Assembly: GCF_009184635.1 (NCBI RefSeq)
Contig: NZ_WELI01000006.1
Coordinates: 248,001-312,000 of the forward strand
Reading direction: 5' to 3'
Source: Rudanella paleaurantiibacter
Lineage (GTDB): Bacteria; Bacteroidota; Bacteroidia; Cytophagales; Spirosomataceae
DNA: 64,000 nt
Position 1 is the first letter of the stretch, and each line of letters starts with the position of its first letter. The position numbers and the translations under genes were made by a program. Below, in pieces: positions 43,498-54,212 of the stretch. A model generated the notes under the pieces. It ran no database searches and was not told where the DNA came from. It saw nothing but the letters and a program-made list of their open reading frames with translations.

Positions 43498-43729
43498 AGG
43501 AATGATAGAAAAGGTGAAAGAAAACAAATCCATTATCTGGGCGGCTGTCAATGCGGCAGCTTTCAGACAGGAACAAATAACCACAGTTCTATTCATCCAA
43601 TCAAGTAACTATCGATGTAGAAGGGGTTTGCACCGATAGGGTACCAAAACTTGCCGACCAACGCGCACGGAGGCTCAAAGCCAATCAGAATGAACGGCTG
43701 TGGCAATGAGTGACAAAGCAGGAGATTGT

Positions 43730-44299
43730 TTACCGGCTAATGTGTCCGTTTACCCGGAAGTTGTTCCGGTCGAAGTAAGTAAGTTGCTGAAAGCCTTCGA
43801 TCTGGTAGCTATGCACACCCCATCCCTGGCGGGGCTGAGAACCGCTAATCAGGACCAGATGACGCTCTGACATGTACAAGGGGTTTTCGGTTTTCAGAAC
43901 GGCCTGAATCTGGATAGGCTGGCGCGTAACGGAGTCGAGTTGTACGCGTAGCGAGCGTACAGTGAGTTTGTCCTCGGTCGATTTCAGCTTGTATTCGTAG
44001 GTGAGCGAATCGGGGCGGGTAATGGTGTAACTGGTCCGAAAGGCGGGCTTGTTAATATCAGCCTGTTTAAACAGTTCGAGTTCTTTGGCCCAGTCGATTT
44101 GGGCGGTGGTTTGTAAATTGGTTTGTCCGCTAATGAAAGTGCTTTTCTCCACTGTCGGCTTCTGGGCTGTCAGTTTCTCAATCTGCCCCGACACATAGCC
44201 GGCTACATCGTAGTACACAGGTTCGGTGGGGAGTTTGCTGGATGCATTCTCGCAACCTAAAAAAACGAAACTGAGAAGCAGACAAACAAGGAATTTCAT
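43730..44299 (-). CDS. Lipoprotein of unknown function
   Basis: A 189-aa protein with a lipoprotein signal (LLLSFVFLGCEN). The mature part is mainly beta-strand by eye, with charged KLTVRSLRVQLDS and IQIQAVLKTEN segments and a C-terminal YFDRNNFRVNG. I do not recognise a family. The start ATG 44299 is preferred to 44317 because it places the basic residue and hydrophobic core at the normal distance. It has no close co-directional partner; a terminator for gpmI lies upstream of its start. Confidence 0.72.
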   Translation of the reverse strand: MKFLVCLLLSFVFLGCENASSKLPTEPVYYDVAGYVSGQIEKLTAQKPTVEKSTFISGQTNLQTTAQIDWAKELELFKQADINKPAFRTSYTITRPDSLTYEYKLKSTEDKLTVRSLRVQLDSVTRQPIQIQAVLKTENPLYMSERHLVLISGSQPRQGWGVHSYQIEGFQQLTYFDRNNFRVNGHISR

Positions 44300-44340
44300 T
44301 GCATTTGTGAGTGTCATGTTGCTGGCGCGAGGGGCAAGCT

Positions 44341-44384
44341 AAAAAAGGAAGACATGACATCTTTCTATACAAGATGTCATGTCT
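44341..44384 (-). terminator. Intrinsic terminator of the eno-gpmI operon
   Basis: On the minus strand AGACATGACATCTT and AAGATGTCATGTCT form a perfect 14-bp stem with a 7-nt loop, followed by CCTTTTTT. It lies about 70 nt after the gpmI stop. Confidence 0.85.
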
Positions 44385-44452
44385 GGCTATTCAAATACTG
44401 CCGGACGTTCTTTACAACGATGTTTCCGGCAACATAAATTCCCTTGTGGGCG

Positions 44453-46027
44453 CTAACTAATCAAACTCTGGCCGTTCATTTCGGCGGGTTTGGCAATACC
44501 CATCAACTCCAGAATGGTAGGCGCTATATCGGCAAGCTTGCCGTCGTGCAGGGTAGGCTTCAACTGATTGTCGACCAGAATACAAGGTACCAGGTTTGTG
44601 GTGTGCGCCGTGTTGGGCGTACCATCGTCATTCACCATGTAGTCGGCGTTTCCGTGGTCAGCAATGATGATAACCGAGTAATCGCTGGCCAGAGCGGCCT
44701 CGGTAACAGCCTGCGTACAGGCATCAACGGCTTCGGCAGCCTTCACCACAGCCTCAAATACACCCGTATGGCCTACCATGTCGGTGTTGGCAAAGTTGAG
44801 GCAGATAAAGTTGGCCGATTTGTTTTGCAGTTGGGGCACAATAGCGTCCCGAATATCGTAGGCGGCCATTTCGGGCTTCTGATCGTAGGTCTTCACCGGA
44901 ATAACCGTCGCGTTGCCATCGGCATCGTACACGGTCATTTCTTTGGGCGACTGGCACAGTAGCCGTTTTTCGCCAGCAAACGGCTCCTCGCGGCCACCCG
45001 AGAAAAAGAAGGTCACGTGCGGGTACTTTTCGGTTTCGGCAATCCGAATTTGCGTCCGGCCGGCAGCGGCTACCACCTCGCCAAGGGTATTGTTGAGGTT
45101 GTCTTTGTCGTAGATGACGTGGACGTTGGTAAAATCGTTATCGTAGTTGGTCAGGGTCAGGTAATACAGATTTAGTTTCTGCATCTCCTGCTCTGGAATG
45201 TCGCGTTGGGTGAGCGCAATCGTGATTTCGCGGCCCCGGTCGGTGCGGAAGTTGAAACACAGCACCACGTCGCCCTCGTCGATGGTTGCCACGGGTGAGC
45301 CATCCTCCTGAGTTACCACAATAGGCTTGATAAACTCGTCGGTGACACCCTCATCGTACGAGGCCTGGATAGCCTGCAATACGTTGGCGGCACCCACGGG
45401 TGTTCCCGACCCGCGCACCATCACATCGTACGCCTGCCGTACCCGCTCCCAGCGATTGTCGCGGTCCATGGCGTAGAAACGGCCCGTCACACTGGCTAGT
45501 TTACCCGTTGTTGCGGCCAGGTGTTGCTGTAGGTCGCTAAGGAAGCCGAGGCCACTTTTGGGGTCGGTATCGCGCCCATCGGTGAAGGCATGCACGTACA
45601 CATCGCTCAGCCCTTTAGCGTGCGCAATGGACACCAGTCCTTTCAGGTGGTCGATGTGCGAGTGAACGCCCCCGTCAGACACGAGGCCGATAAAGTGTAC
45701 TTTTTTACCGTTTTGCTGAGCGTAGTTGAGCGCGTCTGTCAGTACCGGCTCGTTGTCGAGGGTGTGTTCTTCAACGGCTTTATTAATCTTTACCAGATCC
45801 TGATACACAATACGACCCGCCCCGAGGTTCATATGGCCTACTTCGGAGTTACCCATTTGACCCGCAGGCAATCCAACCGCCAGCCCCGACGCTTCCAGTC
45901 GGCTGTGGGGATAGCGGGTAAAAAGCGAGTCAATAAATGGCGTTTTGGCGGCTGCCAGCGCCGACCGTTCGAGTTGCGTAGCAATGCCCCAACCGTCGAG
46001 AATGAGAAGAATGACGTTCTTGTCCAT
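44453..46027 (-). CDS. gpmI: 2,3-bisphosphoglycerate-independent phosphoglycerate mutase
   Basis: A 524-aa GpmI that converts 3- and 2-phosphoglycerate using two manganese ions. Seen: N-terminal LILDGWG (first metal Asp), the phosphorylated Ser61 in GQMGNSEVGHMNLGAGR, DGRDTDP, and the second metal site in FANTDMVGHTG and DHGNADYM. The start ATG 46027 is used; the longer frame to 46114 would only translate the hairpin repeat. It is last in an operon with eno, whose product uses its 2-phosphoglycerate. Confidence 0.97.
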   Translation of the reverse strand: MDKNVILLILDGWGIATQLERSALAAAKTPFIDSLFTRYPHSRLEASGLAVGLPAGQMGNSEVGHMNLGAGRIVYQDLVKINKAVEEHTLDNEPVLTDALNYAQQNGKKVHFIGLVSDGGVHSHIDHLKGLVSIAHAKGLSDVYVHAFTDGRDTDPKSGLGFLSDLQQHLAATTGKLASVTGRFYAMDRDNRWERVRQAYDVMVRGSGTPVGAANVLQAIQASYDEGVTDEFIKPIVVTQEDGSPVATIDEGDVVLCFNFRTDRGREITIALTQRDIPEQEMQKLNLYYLTLTNYDNDFTNVHVIYDKDNLNNTLGEVVAAAGRTQIRIAETEKYPHVTFFFSGGREEPFAGEKRLLCQSPKEMTVYDADGNATVIPVKTYDQKPEMAAYDIRDAIVPQLQNKSANFICLNFANTDMVGHTGVFEAVVKAAEAVDACTQAVTEAALASDYSVIIIADHGNADYMVNDDGTPNTAHTTNLVPCILVDNQLKPTLHDGKLADIAPTILELMGIAKPAEMNGQSLIS

Positions 46028-46130
46028 AAAGCGAAAGAGCGAAAGAGTGAAAGAGTGAAATAGTGAAAGAGTGCGGGCCGCGCTCGGCAAAGAGTAAAAG
46101 CTACTACCGCTCATTCGCTATTCACTCATT
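46025..46130. repeat. Hairpin repeat between LMW-PTP and gpmI, 8-nt words
   Basis: One arm reads GCGAAAGA, GCGAAAGA, GTGAAAGA, GTGAAATA, GTGAAAGA at exact 8-nt steps. The other arm (about 46106-46133) has complementary but more diverged words (GAATGAGT, GAATAGC). The element runs from the LMW-PTP stop codon (46126-46128, inside the arm) to the gpmI start codon (46025-46027). Confidence 0.88.
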
Positions 46131-46623
46131 CGCCATTTAACTGGTGTATTTCCTGCAAATAATTGAGCAACTGCTCACAGCAGCGGTAGGTAATCTGGTA
46201 AACTTCTTCGAATACTTCGGGGCCCTCGTAGTACGGGTCGGGTACGTTGGGGTCATTGCCAACTACCGGATCAAATTCACGAAGCAGAAAGATATTTTCG
46301 TCGCTTACTAAGCCGAGGCTCCGCTGACTGAGTTTGAGCACCGCGTCGAAATTGGCCTCGTCCATTGCTACGAAATACGTAAACTGGGCGAGGTCTTCGC
46401 CGATCATTCGGCGTGCCCGGTGGGTAAGGTTCAGGCCGTGTTCCTGTGCATTTTGGCGGGTTCGCCGGTCGGGTAGCTCGCCCAAGTGGTACGAGGAGGT
46501 GCCTGCTGAGTCGCAGCTGATTTCGTTCTCCAGTCCTCGCTGAGCTACTAAACCACGGAAGACGCCTTCGGCTACCGGTGATCGGCAAATGTTACCCAGA
46601 CAAACGAAGAGAACGGAAAGCAT
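46126..46623 (-). CDS. Low-molecular-weight protein tyrosine phosphatase
   Basis: A 165-aa LMW-PTP. The P-loop VCLGNICRSP (C-x5-R-S) starts at residue 7, preceded by strand one, and the general-acid loop DPNVPDPYY lies near 125, so the enzyme should be active. Family members reverse tyrosine phosphorylation, often on BY-kinases; the Wzc-like protein in this window lacks a tyrosine cluster, so it is not an obvious partner. Its first codon follows one hairpin repeat directly, and its last codons (NGE, stop) lie in the next one. Confidence 0.93.
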   Translation of the reverse strand: MLSVLFVCLGNICRSPVAEGVFRGLVAQRGLENEISCDSAGTSSYHLGELPDRRTRQNAQEHGLNLTHRARRMIGEDLAQFTYFVAMDEANFDAVLKLSQRSLGLVSDENIFLLREFDPVVGNDPNVPDPYYEGPEVFEEVYQITYRCCEQLLNYLQEIHQLNGE

Positions 46624-46705
46624 AGTGGGCAGTAAGTGGCAGCGGGCAGTGGCAGTAGGCAGTGCTGACGGGTAAAAAATACCTACTGCCACTGCTTACT
46701 GCCTA
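46621..46705. repeat. Hairpin repeat between DivIC-like and LMW-PTP genes, GGCAGTA words
   Basis: One arm (46624-46663) has GGGCAGT, GGCAGTA and GGCAGTG. The other (46678-46705) has the complements ACTGCCT, ACTGCTT. The upstream gene's stop (TAG at 46703-46705) is formed by the outer heptamer on the minus strand, and the LMW-PTP start codon abuts the other end. Confidence 0.92.
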
Positions 46706-47011
46706 CTTTTCAATCGGTTCGTTGTTTTCATCAACCAGTACGTACACGTCTTCGGTTGGCTTTTTCATCAGGTACCGCTCGCGGGCATACTTCTCCCGGA
46801 GTTGATCGGTACCCAACACAAGTTTACGCTGGTTCTGCACTCGCTTGATAGCTGCCTGGTAAAAGGCTTTGCTTTCTTCCAGATCCCGGAGTGTCCACCA
46901 GTTGCGGAACTGCGCAAACAGGTCGTTTGCATCAAACGCCAACATCCAGACCAGCAGGCCAACGCCTGTGGCCACGTAAAAGTTACGGCCGTATCGGAGG
47001 AGACGCTTCAT
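46703..47011 (-). CDS. DivIC/FtsB-like septum formation initiator protein
   Basis: A 102-aa bitopic protein: a basic N-terminus (MKRLLRYGRN), one membrane helix (about 12-30), then a coiled coil with charged heptads and the C-terminal LREKYARERYLMKKPTED, the pattern of Bacteroidota DivIC/FtsB proteins that link FtsL and FtsQ in the divisome. ATG 47011 is chosen; the frame to 47086 would translate the hairpin repeat. It follows eno, a common order in Bacteroidota. Both boundaries of the gene coincide with hairpin repeats. Confidence 0.87.
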   Translation of the reverse strand: MKRLLRYGRNFYVATGVGLLVWMLAFDANDLFAQFRNWWTLRDLEESKAFYQAAIKRVQNQRKLVLGTDQLREKYARERYLMKKPTEDVYVLVDENNEPIEK

Positions 47012-47113
47012 AATGAATACACTGTAATGCACAATGAATAATGGGCAATGCGTACTGAGTAGGGAGCTCCAACTCAACGTGTGCATTACACACTATTCAT
47101 TGTGCATTATCCA

Positions 47114-47114
<1 letters not shown>
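47009..47114. repeat. Hairpin repeat filling the eno to DivIC-like gap, AATGCAC words
   Basis: Arm one includes AATGCAC, AATGAAT, AATGGGC, AATGCGT at exact 7-nt steps (from about 47027). Arm two (about 47079-47110) carries complementary GTGCATT, CACTATT, CATTGTG, CATTAT. It runs from the eno stop (47114-47116) to the ATG of the next gene (47009-47011), which forms part of the outer word. Confidence 0.92.
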
Positions 47115-48715
<1,601 letters not shown>

Positions 48716-49486
48716 ATGAAATCACTGCTACGTGTCGCCCTATGTGCTGGCGTCTTGTGGGTAAGCCTGCACACGTCTGTACTAGCTGGAAGTCGATTAG
48801 TCCATACAGAGGTGAGCGCTGCCGGTGGCAAGCATGGCCTTGGGGCATCAGTTACACCGGCTGATACGGGCGTTCATCGACTTGCGCAGTCAGTCAGTAT
48901 TCAGGCTGGTGTCTTGGGCGTTCGCGGATTTTACAATCGTTCGGTGGGGCATTCGGGCCGGTTTATGATGCGCGTTGGTGGGCAGTATCTGGCGTATCGG
49001 AAGCCGAATCGGGTCAATCTGGATAAGAACGCCTACATCATGTTGCAGCCCGATTTTATGGTTGGGTTGGCTGAGCTGGGTGCCCGCTGGCAGGTGTTTA
49101 AAGGTAGGAGCCTGTACGTGGCTACCAGCCTTGCGTACAATTGGCATCCGTCGCTCAGCCTACGCATTCATGCCGAGGATAAACTGAATTTCGACGGGCT
49201 GGAGCTTACCCCCGAAGATGTGGGCATTGTTGATTTGGGCTTCAAGTGGCAACAGGTCATGCCGTATGCAGGTGTGGGGCTGGGCAAAGTAGCCCCTAAG
49301 CGCAAGCTAAGTGTAGGGGGCGAAGTTGGCTTTTTTTATATGGGTAAACCACGGGTTGCGCTCGATTATACTGGGTTTCTGGAAACAACGACGATTGATG
49401 AGCAAATCCCGATTGTAGAGCGTAACCTTTCAGGATACCGTTTTTTGCCGACGCTGACAGTCTCGCTGACCTATCGGCTTCCCTAA
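48716..49486 (+). CDS. Putative outer-membrane beta-barrel protein
   Basis: A 256-aa protein with a signal peptide (cleavage probably after VLAG). The rest alternates polar and hydrophobic residues in short strands, for example SVSIQAGVLGVRGFYNR and YVATSLAYNWH, and ends TVSLTYRLP with an aromatic near the C-terminus, as in outer-membrane barrels of eight or so strands. No specific family is recognised. It has its own clear promoter, and the large lipoprotein gene starts 17 nt after it, suggesting that the two products work together at the outer membrane. Confidence 0.7.
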   Translation: MKSLLRVALCAGVLWVSLHTSVLAGSRLVHTEVSAAGGKHGLGASVTPADTGVHRLAQSVSIQAGVLGVRGFYNRSVGHSGRFMMRVGGQYLAYRKPNRVNLDKNAYIMLQPDFMVGLAELGARWQVFKGRSLYVATSLAYNWHPSLSLRIHAEDKLNFDGLELTPEDVGIVDLGFKWQQVMPYAGVGLGKVAPKRKLSVGGEVGFFYMGKPRVALDYTGFLETTTIDEQIPIVERNLSGYRFLPTLTVSLTYRLP

Positions 49487-49502
49487 TTTTTTGGACATTG
49501 TT

Positions 49503-51107
49503 ATGAATCGCTACCTGTACGTATTTGCTCTATTTTTACTGAGCTTGTTTCTGAGTCTGGAGGCTTGCCAGAATCCGCTGGAGGGGGTCACGATTAGTCT
49601 TAAAGACCCTATTCAGAGCGGAGTGATCGAGTGCCGGTTGTACGATCCGGCGGGTAATCCGCTGCCCGTTAACAGCCGCATTATCATTAGCGGGCCCGAT
49701 GCTGATGCGGTAGTCACGACGCTTAATTCAAAAAAATACAAAATCACGGCTGATGGTGTTCTGCTGCTGGCCGTATCGCCAGAAGTGACGCCATCGGTTC
49801 AGCGTCCGTTTCGCTTTACGGTAGCCGTTGTTACACCCGATTATCTAACCGTTGTGCAGCCGTTTGTACTGACTAATGGAAACCGGCAGGTACGGTCACT
49901 CCCACTAATTAGCCTGTCGAAGCCCCCCGTTGGTATGACGCCTGCCGACCAAAGTGGGCAGCCGACCAATGTGGGCTCGACGCTTTCTCTGCATACCAGT
50001 CCAACGTCTCAGGGCGATATGGCGCGGGTACAGATTCCTTCAGGAACGTCTTTCACGGATCGGGATGGGAAACCCGTGAGCGGAAAATTGACGCTCCAGC
50101 TTATTCATACCAACGCGCGCACTGGCAATGCGGCCGGACAGTTGCCGGGTGGGCCTGTCTTCTCTAATGTAGTGGGGGTAGGGGCTGGTACATCGCTCCG
50201 GGCACAATCGGTTGCCGGTTCGGTATCCATTAAGCTATTCAACGAAGACTTTCAACTGGTGCAGCAATTATCGCAGGCGGGCGAGTTGATTATGGACCTG
50301 AATCCGGCTACGGTGAACCCACGTGCAGCTCGGGCAATTCAGCCCGGTGATACAATCCCTGTGTTCAGTTACGACGGCATTACGGGCGTCTGGAAGCCTG
50401 AGAAAGCAGGAATGGTTGTTCGGGAGGCCAGCACCGGTCGATTGACCTTACAGGCCCGCTTTACGCAGGCTGCCTCGTACATTGCTGCCTGGACAACGCC
50501 CGTATGTTCGCTCGGTCCGGTATTCAGCGTGCGTAGTAAACTGGCAGGCGTTGATGTGAAGTATAAGTGTCAGCTGATTGATGCCCAAACGAAAGCGGTG
50601 GTTACCACATTTTACGCGGGTGTGAATAATAATGATCGGATAGCCATTGCGAATCAGGAAGCGGGTCGTTCATTTATGCTACGGGTTTTCGATGAGACCG
50701 ATGCCTGGGGAAGAGGTGCTAAAGGGGGCATGATAGGGGAGTCGGCTCTTGCTACATCCTGCGACCAAACGCCTATTCCGCTTGTACTGAACGAACTGCC
50801 GGTACCACCGTCCATGCAGCTTCAATTTCAGTTTTCGTGCCCACAGGGTAAACGGCTCGATGAGGCCTCTTTGCCGGCTCTGATGCTCACACAGTATAGC
50901 GAAGTAGGCAAAGGCAACTGGCGCGATCTTGTTTCGGCTACGCGCACCCAGCGTAGCGTAACCTCCTACAAGTTACGCGTGGGACAGCGTTACGATTTTC
51001 GGGCCAGCACCGACGGTGGCGCATCCTGGCCACTACGGCAAAACGACTATCTCGTCGATAAAGCGATTTGGGCGCTCAAGATAAAAGCCGAAATGTATTG
51101 CAAGTAG
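49503..51107 (+). CDS. Large surface lipoprotein of unknown function
   Basis: A 534-aa protein with a lipoprotein signal peptide (FLSLEACQ, Cys near residue 22). The first 130 residues resemble an immunoglobulin-like or carboxypeptidase-regulatory fold (GVIECRLYDPAGNPLPVNSR). A middle region contains RVQIPSGTSFTDRDGKPVSGKLTLQLIH, similar to the start of ZU5/GAIN-like domains with VQIPAGT-type motifs. The C-terminal part has several Cys. The frame opens at 49491, but ATG 49503 fits the signal. It is probably anchored at the cell surface and partnered with the barrel protein encoded 17 nt upstream; role unknown. Confidence 0.75.
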   Translation: MNRYLYVFALFLLSLFLSLEACQNPLEGVTISLKDPIQSGVIECRLYDPAGNPLPVNSRIIISGPDADAVVTTLNSKKYKITADGVLLLAVSPEVTPSVQRPFRFTVAVVTPDYLTVVQPFVLTNGNRQVRSLPLISLSKPPVGMTPADQSGQPTNVGSTLSLHTSPTSQGDMARVQIPSGTSFTDRDGKPVSGKLTLQLIHTNARTGNAAGQLPGGPVFSNVVGVGAGTSLRAQSVAGSVSIKLFNEDFQLVQQLSQAGELIMDLNPATVNPRAARAIQPGDTIPVFSYDGITGVWKPEKAGMVVREASTGRLTLQARFTQAASYIAAWTTPVCSLGPVFSVRSKLAGVDVKYKCQLIDAQTKAVVTTFYAGVNNNDRIAIANQEAGRSFMLRVFDETDAWGRGAKGGMIGESALATSCDQTPIPLVLNELPVPPSMQLQFQFSCPQGKRLDEASLPALMLTQYSEVGKGNWRDLVSATRTQRSVTSYKLRVGQRYDFRASTDGGASWPLRQNDYLVDKAIWALKIKAEMYCK

Positions 51108-51140
51108 TAAGTTCCAGTATAGGTAATCGGTGCAAATGAG

Positions 51141-51173
51141 AAAAGCCCGGCCGAAATCATCGGCCGGGCTTTC
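51141..51173. terminator. Bidirectional terminator
   Basis: AAAGCCCGGCCGA pairs with TCGGCCGGGCTTT around a 5-nt loop, with A- and T-runs at the ends. It lies between the lipoprotein gene (plus) and carA (minus). Confidence 0.93.
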
Positions 51174-51177
51174 TGTA

Positions 51178-52278
51178 TTAGTGCATCAGCTGCACGAACT
51201 CATCAAACAAGTAGCGAGAATCGTGCGGGCCTGGCGAAGCTTCTGGGTGGTATTGAACCGAGAAAGCAGGTTTGTCTTTCCGCCGGATGCCCTCAATGGT
51301 GTTATCATTCAAATTCAGGTGAGTAATCTCTACGTTATCGGTATCCCGAACGTCGTCGCCTTTCACGGCAAATCCGTGGTTTTGCGACGTGATCTCACAA
51401 AGCCCCGTAATCAGGTTCTTAACCGGGTGGTTTAACCCACGGTGACCATTGTGCATCTTATACGTAGAGATACCACTGGCCAGCGACAGAATCTGGTGGC
51501 CCAGGCAAATACCGAACAAGGGTTTTTCAGTAGCTAATGCCTGTTTTACCGTTTCAACCGCATAGGGCATGGCTGCTGGGTCGCCGGGGCCGTTCGAGAT
51601 AAAGAAACCGTTGGGGTTCCAGGCGGCCAGCTCTTCAAACGGCGTGCGTGCCGGAAATACCTTGCAATAAGCTCCCCGGTCGGTGAGGTTGCTCAGAATG
51701 CTTTTTTTCACGCCCAGGTCGAGTACTGCCACCTTGAGCCGGGCATCCTCCTCACCCAGTTCGTAGGCTTGCTGCGTACTTACTTCCGACGACAGCTCCA
51801 GCCCGGCCATGTCGGGCACTTTGTTCAGTTCGGCTAAAAGCTGAACCGGGTCAAGAATTTCTGACGAGATAATACAGTTCATCACGCCTTTATCCCGGAT
51901 GTAGCGAACCAGTTGCCGAGTGTCGATACCGTGGATACCCACGATATTGGCTTTCTCGAAATAGTCCTGCAGCGAGCCATCGGCCGTAAAACGTGAGTGC
52001 ACCTGCGAGAAGAAGTTACACACCATACCGCGTACTTTCACGCCGTTTGATTCTTCTTCGAGCTGGTGTTGCACCCCGTAATTACCAATGTGCGAGGTGG
52101 TATTGATAATCACCTGGCCGTAGTAAGAAGGGTCGGTATAAATTTCCTGATACCCCGTCATACCCGTGTTGAAGCAGATTTCACCCCCTGCTGTACCGCG
52201 CTTTCCGAGCGCTAATCCCCTGTAAACGGAACCATCCTGCAAAACCAATAAAGCCTCCGGCTGTTGCGTGTGTTTCAT
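51178..52278 (-). CDS. carA: Carbamoyl-phosphate synthase small subunit
   Basis: A 366-aa glutaminase subunit that supplies ammonia to CarB for arginine and pyrimidine synthesis. The N-terminal domain has GEICFNTGMTGYQEI. The class I amidotransferase domain has the nucleophile Cys in FGICLGHQILSLA and the His/Glu partners in SVQYHPEASPGPHDS. Length is normal. carB is not in the window. It follows the rplQ terminator on the same strand, a placement seen in other Cytophagales, and is probably transcribed separately. Confidence 0.97.
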   Translation of the reverse strand: MKHTQQPEALLVLQDGSVYRGLALGKRGTAGGEICFNTGMTGYQEIYTDPSYYGQVIINTTSHIGNYGVQHQLEEESNGVKVRGMVCNFFSQVHSRFTADGSLQDYFEKANIVGIHGIDTRQLVRYIRDKGVMNCIISSEILDPVQLLAELNKVPDMAGLELSSEVSTQQAYELGEEDARLKVAVLDLGVKKSILSNLTDRGAYCKVFPARTPFEELAAWNPNGFFISNGPGDPAAMPYAVETVKQALATEKPLFGICLGHQILSLASGISTYKMHNGHRGLNHPVKNLITGLCEITSQNHGFAVKGDDVRDTDNVEITHLNLNDNTIEGIRRKDKPAFSVQYHPEASPGPHDSRYLFDEFVQLMH

Positions 52279-52322
52279 CGTCGATTTCTTGCCTTAATCA
52301 GGTATATTCGGTTTGTTACTCC

Positions 52323-52357
52323 AAAAAAAAGGGTTAACCCAGTATGGCTAACCCTCT
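52323..52357 (-). terminator. Terminator of the ribosomal alpha operon
   Basis: On the minus strand AGGGTTA pairs with TAACCCT across an 11- to 12-nt loop, followed by eight T. It lies 25 nt after the rplQ stop. Confidence 0.87.
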
Positions 52358-52381
52358 TTCACTATGTTTAATTCCGTTGCA

Positions 52382-52993
52382 TTAAGCTTGCTTCGGCTCA
52401 TCGTTCGATTCTTCAGCAGGCGCTTCGCCTTCTGTAGCGGCCGGAGCCTCAGCTACAGGTGCTTCTTCAACAGCGGCTTCGGCTACGGGAGCTTCTTCAG
52501 CAGCTACTGGCTCATCGGCTACCACTTCAGCAGCTGGGATAGCAGCAGTATCGGCTGCCTGACGAGCACCACTGCTCCGACGACCCCGACGGGTCCGGGC
52601 AGCAGCTTTCTCCTGAGCAGCTGCGAGCAGCGTTTCGTTGAAGTCAACCAGTTCGATCAGACAAGTTTCGGCGTTATCACCAGGGCGGTTGCCCAGCTTG
52701 ATGATGCGCGTGTAACCGCCCGGACGGCTGGCAATCTTATCGGCTACAGGTCCGAACAGTTCTTTGATCGTTTCTTTGCTGGTGAGCGTTTGGAAAACGA
52801 TCCGGCGGTTTTGGTGGGTGTCATCCTTTGCTTTCGTCAGCAATGGCTCCACAAACTTCCGCAATTCTTTGGCTTTCGCTAAAGTCGTCTCGATCCGCTT
52901 CTTCAGAATCAGCGACGACGCCATGTTCGAGAGCATAGCTTCCCGATGCGAGTGCGTACGGCCTAAGTGATTATCTTTCTTACCGTGTCTCAT
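52382..52993 (-). CDS. rplQ: Ribosomal protein L17 with acidic C-terminal extension
   Basis: A 203-aa L17. The conserved core ([20 protein letters not shown], then [16 protein letters not shown] and [19 protein letters not shown]) ends near residue 125. Bacterial L17 is usually about 115-130 aa; the remaining 75 residues are Ala-, Glu- and Pro-rich with repeated EEAPVAEA-like units. Long tails of this kind are frequent in Bacteroidota L17 and are probably unstructured and exposed. Last gene of the alpha operon, separated from rpoA by a purine-rich hairpin. Confidence 0.96.
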   Translation of the reverse strand: MRHGKKDNHLGRTHSHREAMLSNMASSLILKKRIETTLAKAKELRKFVEPLLTKAKDDTHQNRRIVFQTLTSKETIKELFGPVADKIASRPGGYTRIIKLGNRPGDNAETCLIELVDFNETLLAAAQEKAAARTRRGRRSSGARQAADTAAIPAAEVVADEPVAAEEAPVAEAAVEEAPVAEAPAATEGEAPAEESNDEPKQA

Positions 52994-53076
52994 TTTGGTA
53001 GAGGGAGGAAGGAAGGGGAAATAAGGAGGAAAGATTGCTTCCCTACCTACTTCTTGTCTCCGTTCTCCTTAGTTTT
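52994..53076. repeat. Purine-rich hairpin between rpoA and rplQ
   Basis: A GGAAGG-rich arm (53000-53033) faces a CCTAC/CTTCTTG/CTCC-rich arm (53041-53071). Complementarity is weaker than at other loci and the 7-nt step is only partly visible (GGAGAAC, GGAGACA, AGAAGTA on the minus strand). It fills the gap from stop to start. Confidence 0.65.
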
Positions 53077-54066
53077 TTAGTCTTCGTCTAATCTGTATTT
53101 CGATACGTCCATGCCGAAATTCAATCCTTTTTCGGCCACCAGTTGTTCCAGTTCCGTAAGCGACTTCTTCCCGAAGTTGCGGAACTTCATCATGTCGGAA
53201 ATTTCCAGACGAACCAGTTCGCCCAGCGTCCGTACATCGGCTGACTTGAGACAGTTGTAGGCCCGAACCGAGAGGTCCAGGTCCGACAATGGCGTTTTGA
53301 GGAGCTTGCGCATATGGAGCATTTCCTCGTCTACCACGTTCTCTTCTTCGGGCTTCGTCGTTTCGAAGGTCATATTCTGATCTGAGAACAGCATAAAGTG
53401 CTGGATCAAAATATAAGCTGCTCCTTTCAACGCTTCTTCCGGATGGATAGAGCCGTCGGTCTCAATGTCGAGAATCAATTTCTCAAAGTCGGTTTTTTGC
53501 TCGACCCGCGTGTTCTCAACGCTGTACTTCACATTCTTGATCGGCGTGTAGATTGAGTCGATCGGAATGTGGCCGAAAGGCAATTCGTTTGCCCGAGGCT
53601 CGTCAGCCGGAACATAGCCACGACCCTTTTCCACAAAGATTTCCATCTCCAGGTCGCGCGTATCGTCAATATGGCAGATGACCAGATCGGGGTTCAGTAC
53701 TTCAAAGGAAGACGTGAACTTCGAAATGTCACCAGCCGTCAAGACAGACTGTTTTTTGATATTGACCGTAATTTTGCTGTCGATCATATCAGAGATCTTC
53801 TTAAACCGAACCATTTTCAGGTTCAGGATGATCTCTGTTACGTCTTCAACAACCCCTTCGATCGACGAAAATTCGTGCAGTACGCCCGGAAACTTCACGC
53901 TCGTAATGGCATACCCTTCGAGTGACGACAGCAGGATTCGCCGAAGTGCGTTTCCGATCGTGACGCCGTACCCTTTTTCGAGGGGCTTAAACTCAAATAC
54001 TCCGTGAAAGTCGTTGGCTTTTTCAACCACAACTTTATCGGGCATTTGGAACGCTAAAATTGACAT
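53077..54066 (-). CDS. rpoA: RNA polymerase alpha subunit
   Basis: A 329-aa alpha subunit. The N-terminal dimerisation domain (about 1-230) has [26 protein letters not shown]. The C-terminal domain (about 250-325), which contacts UP elements and activators, has the helix-hairpin-helix LRTLGEL-type segment [22 protein letters not shown]. Length is normal. It sits between rpsD and rplQ as in most bacteria. Confidence 0.98.
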   Translation of the reverse strand: MSILAFQMPDKVVVEKANDFHGVFEFKPLEKGYGVTIGNALRRILLSSLEGYAITSVKFPGVLHEFSSIEGVVEDVTEIILNLKMVRFKKISDMIDSKITVNIKKQSVLTAGDISKFTSSFEVLNPDLVICHIDDTRDLEMEIFVEKGRGYVPADEPRANELPFGHIPIDSIYTPIKNVKYSVENTRVEQKTDFEKLILDIETDGSIHPEEALKGAAYILIQHFMLFSDQNMTFETTKPEEENVVDEEMLHMRKLLKTPLSDLDLSVRAYNCLKSADVRTLGELVRLEISDMMKFRNFGKKSLTELEQLVAEKGLNFGMDVSKYRLDED

Positions 54067-54212
54067 ACCTTTTTATGTTAACAGCAGCTCGCCTGCCAAT
54101 GGAGTAGAAACCCGTTAGATGCAAAAGGAGGCAGAACTCCAGAAGAGCTCTGCCAAACATCGGACCGCACGGGCGGCCCCGCGCGAAAGCGTCGGAACGC
54201 CAAAACGAATAA

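Noticed and set aside
54067-54212. Hairpin in the rpsD-rpoA gap
   Set aside because: GGCAGAACTC to GAGCTCTGCC is a short stem without heptamer words or U-tract; it is too weak to call a terminator or a member of the repeat class.
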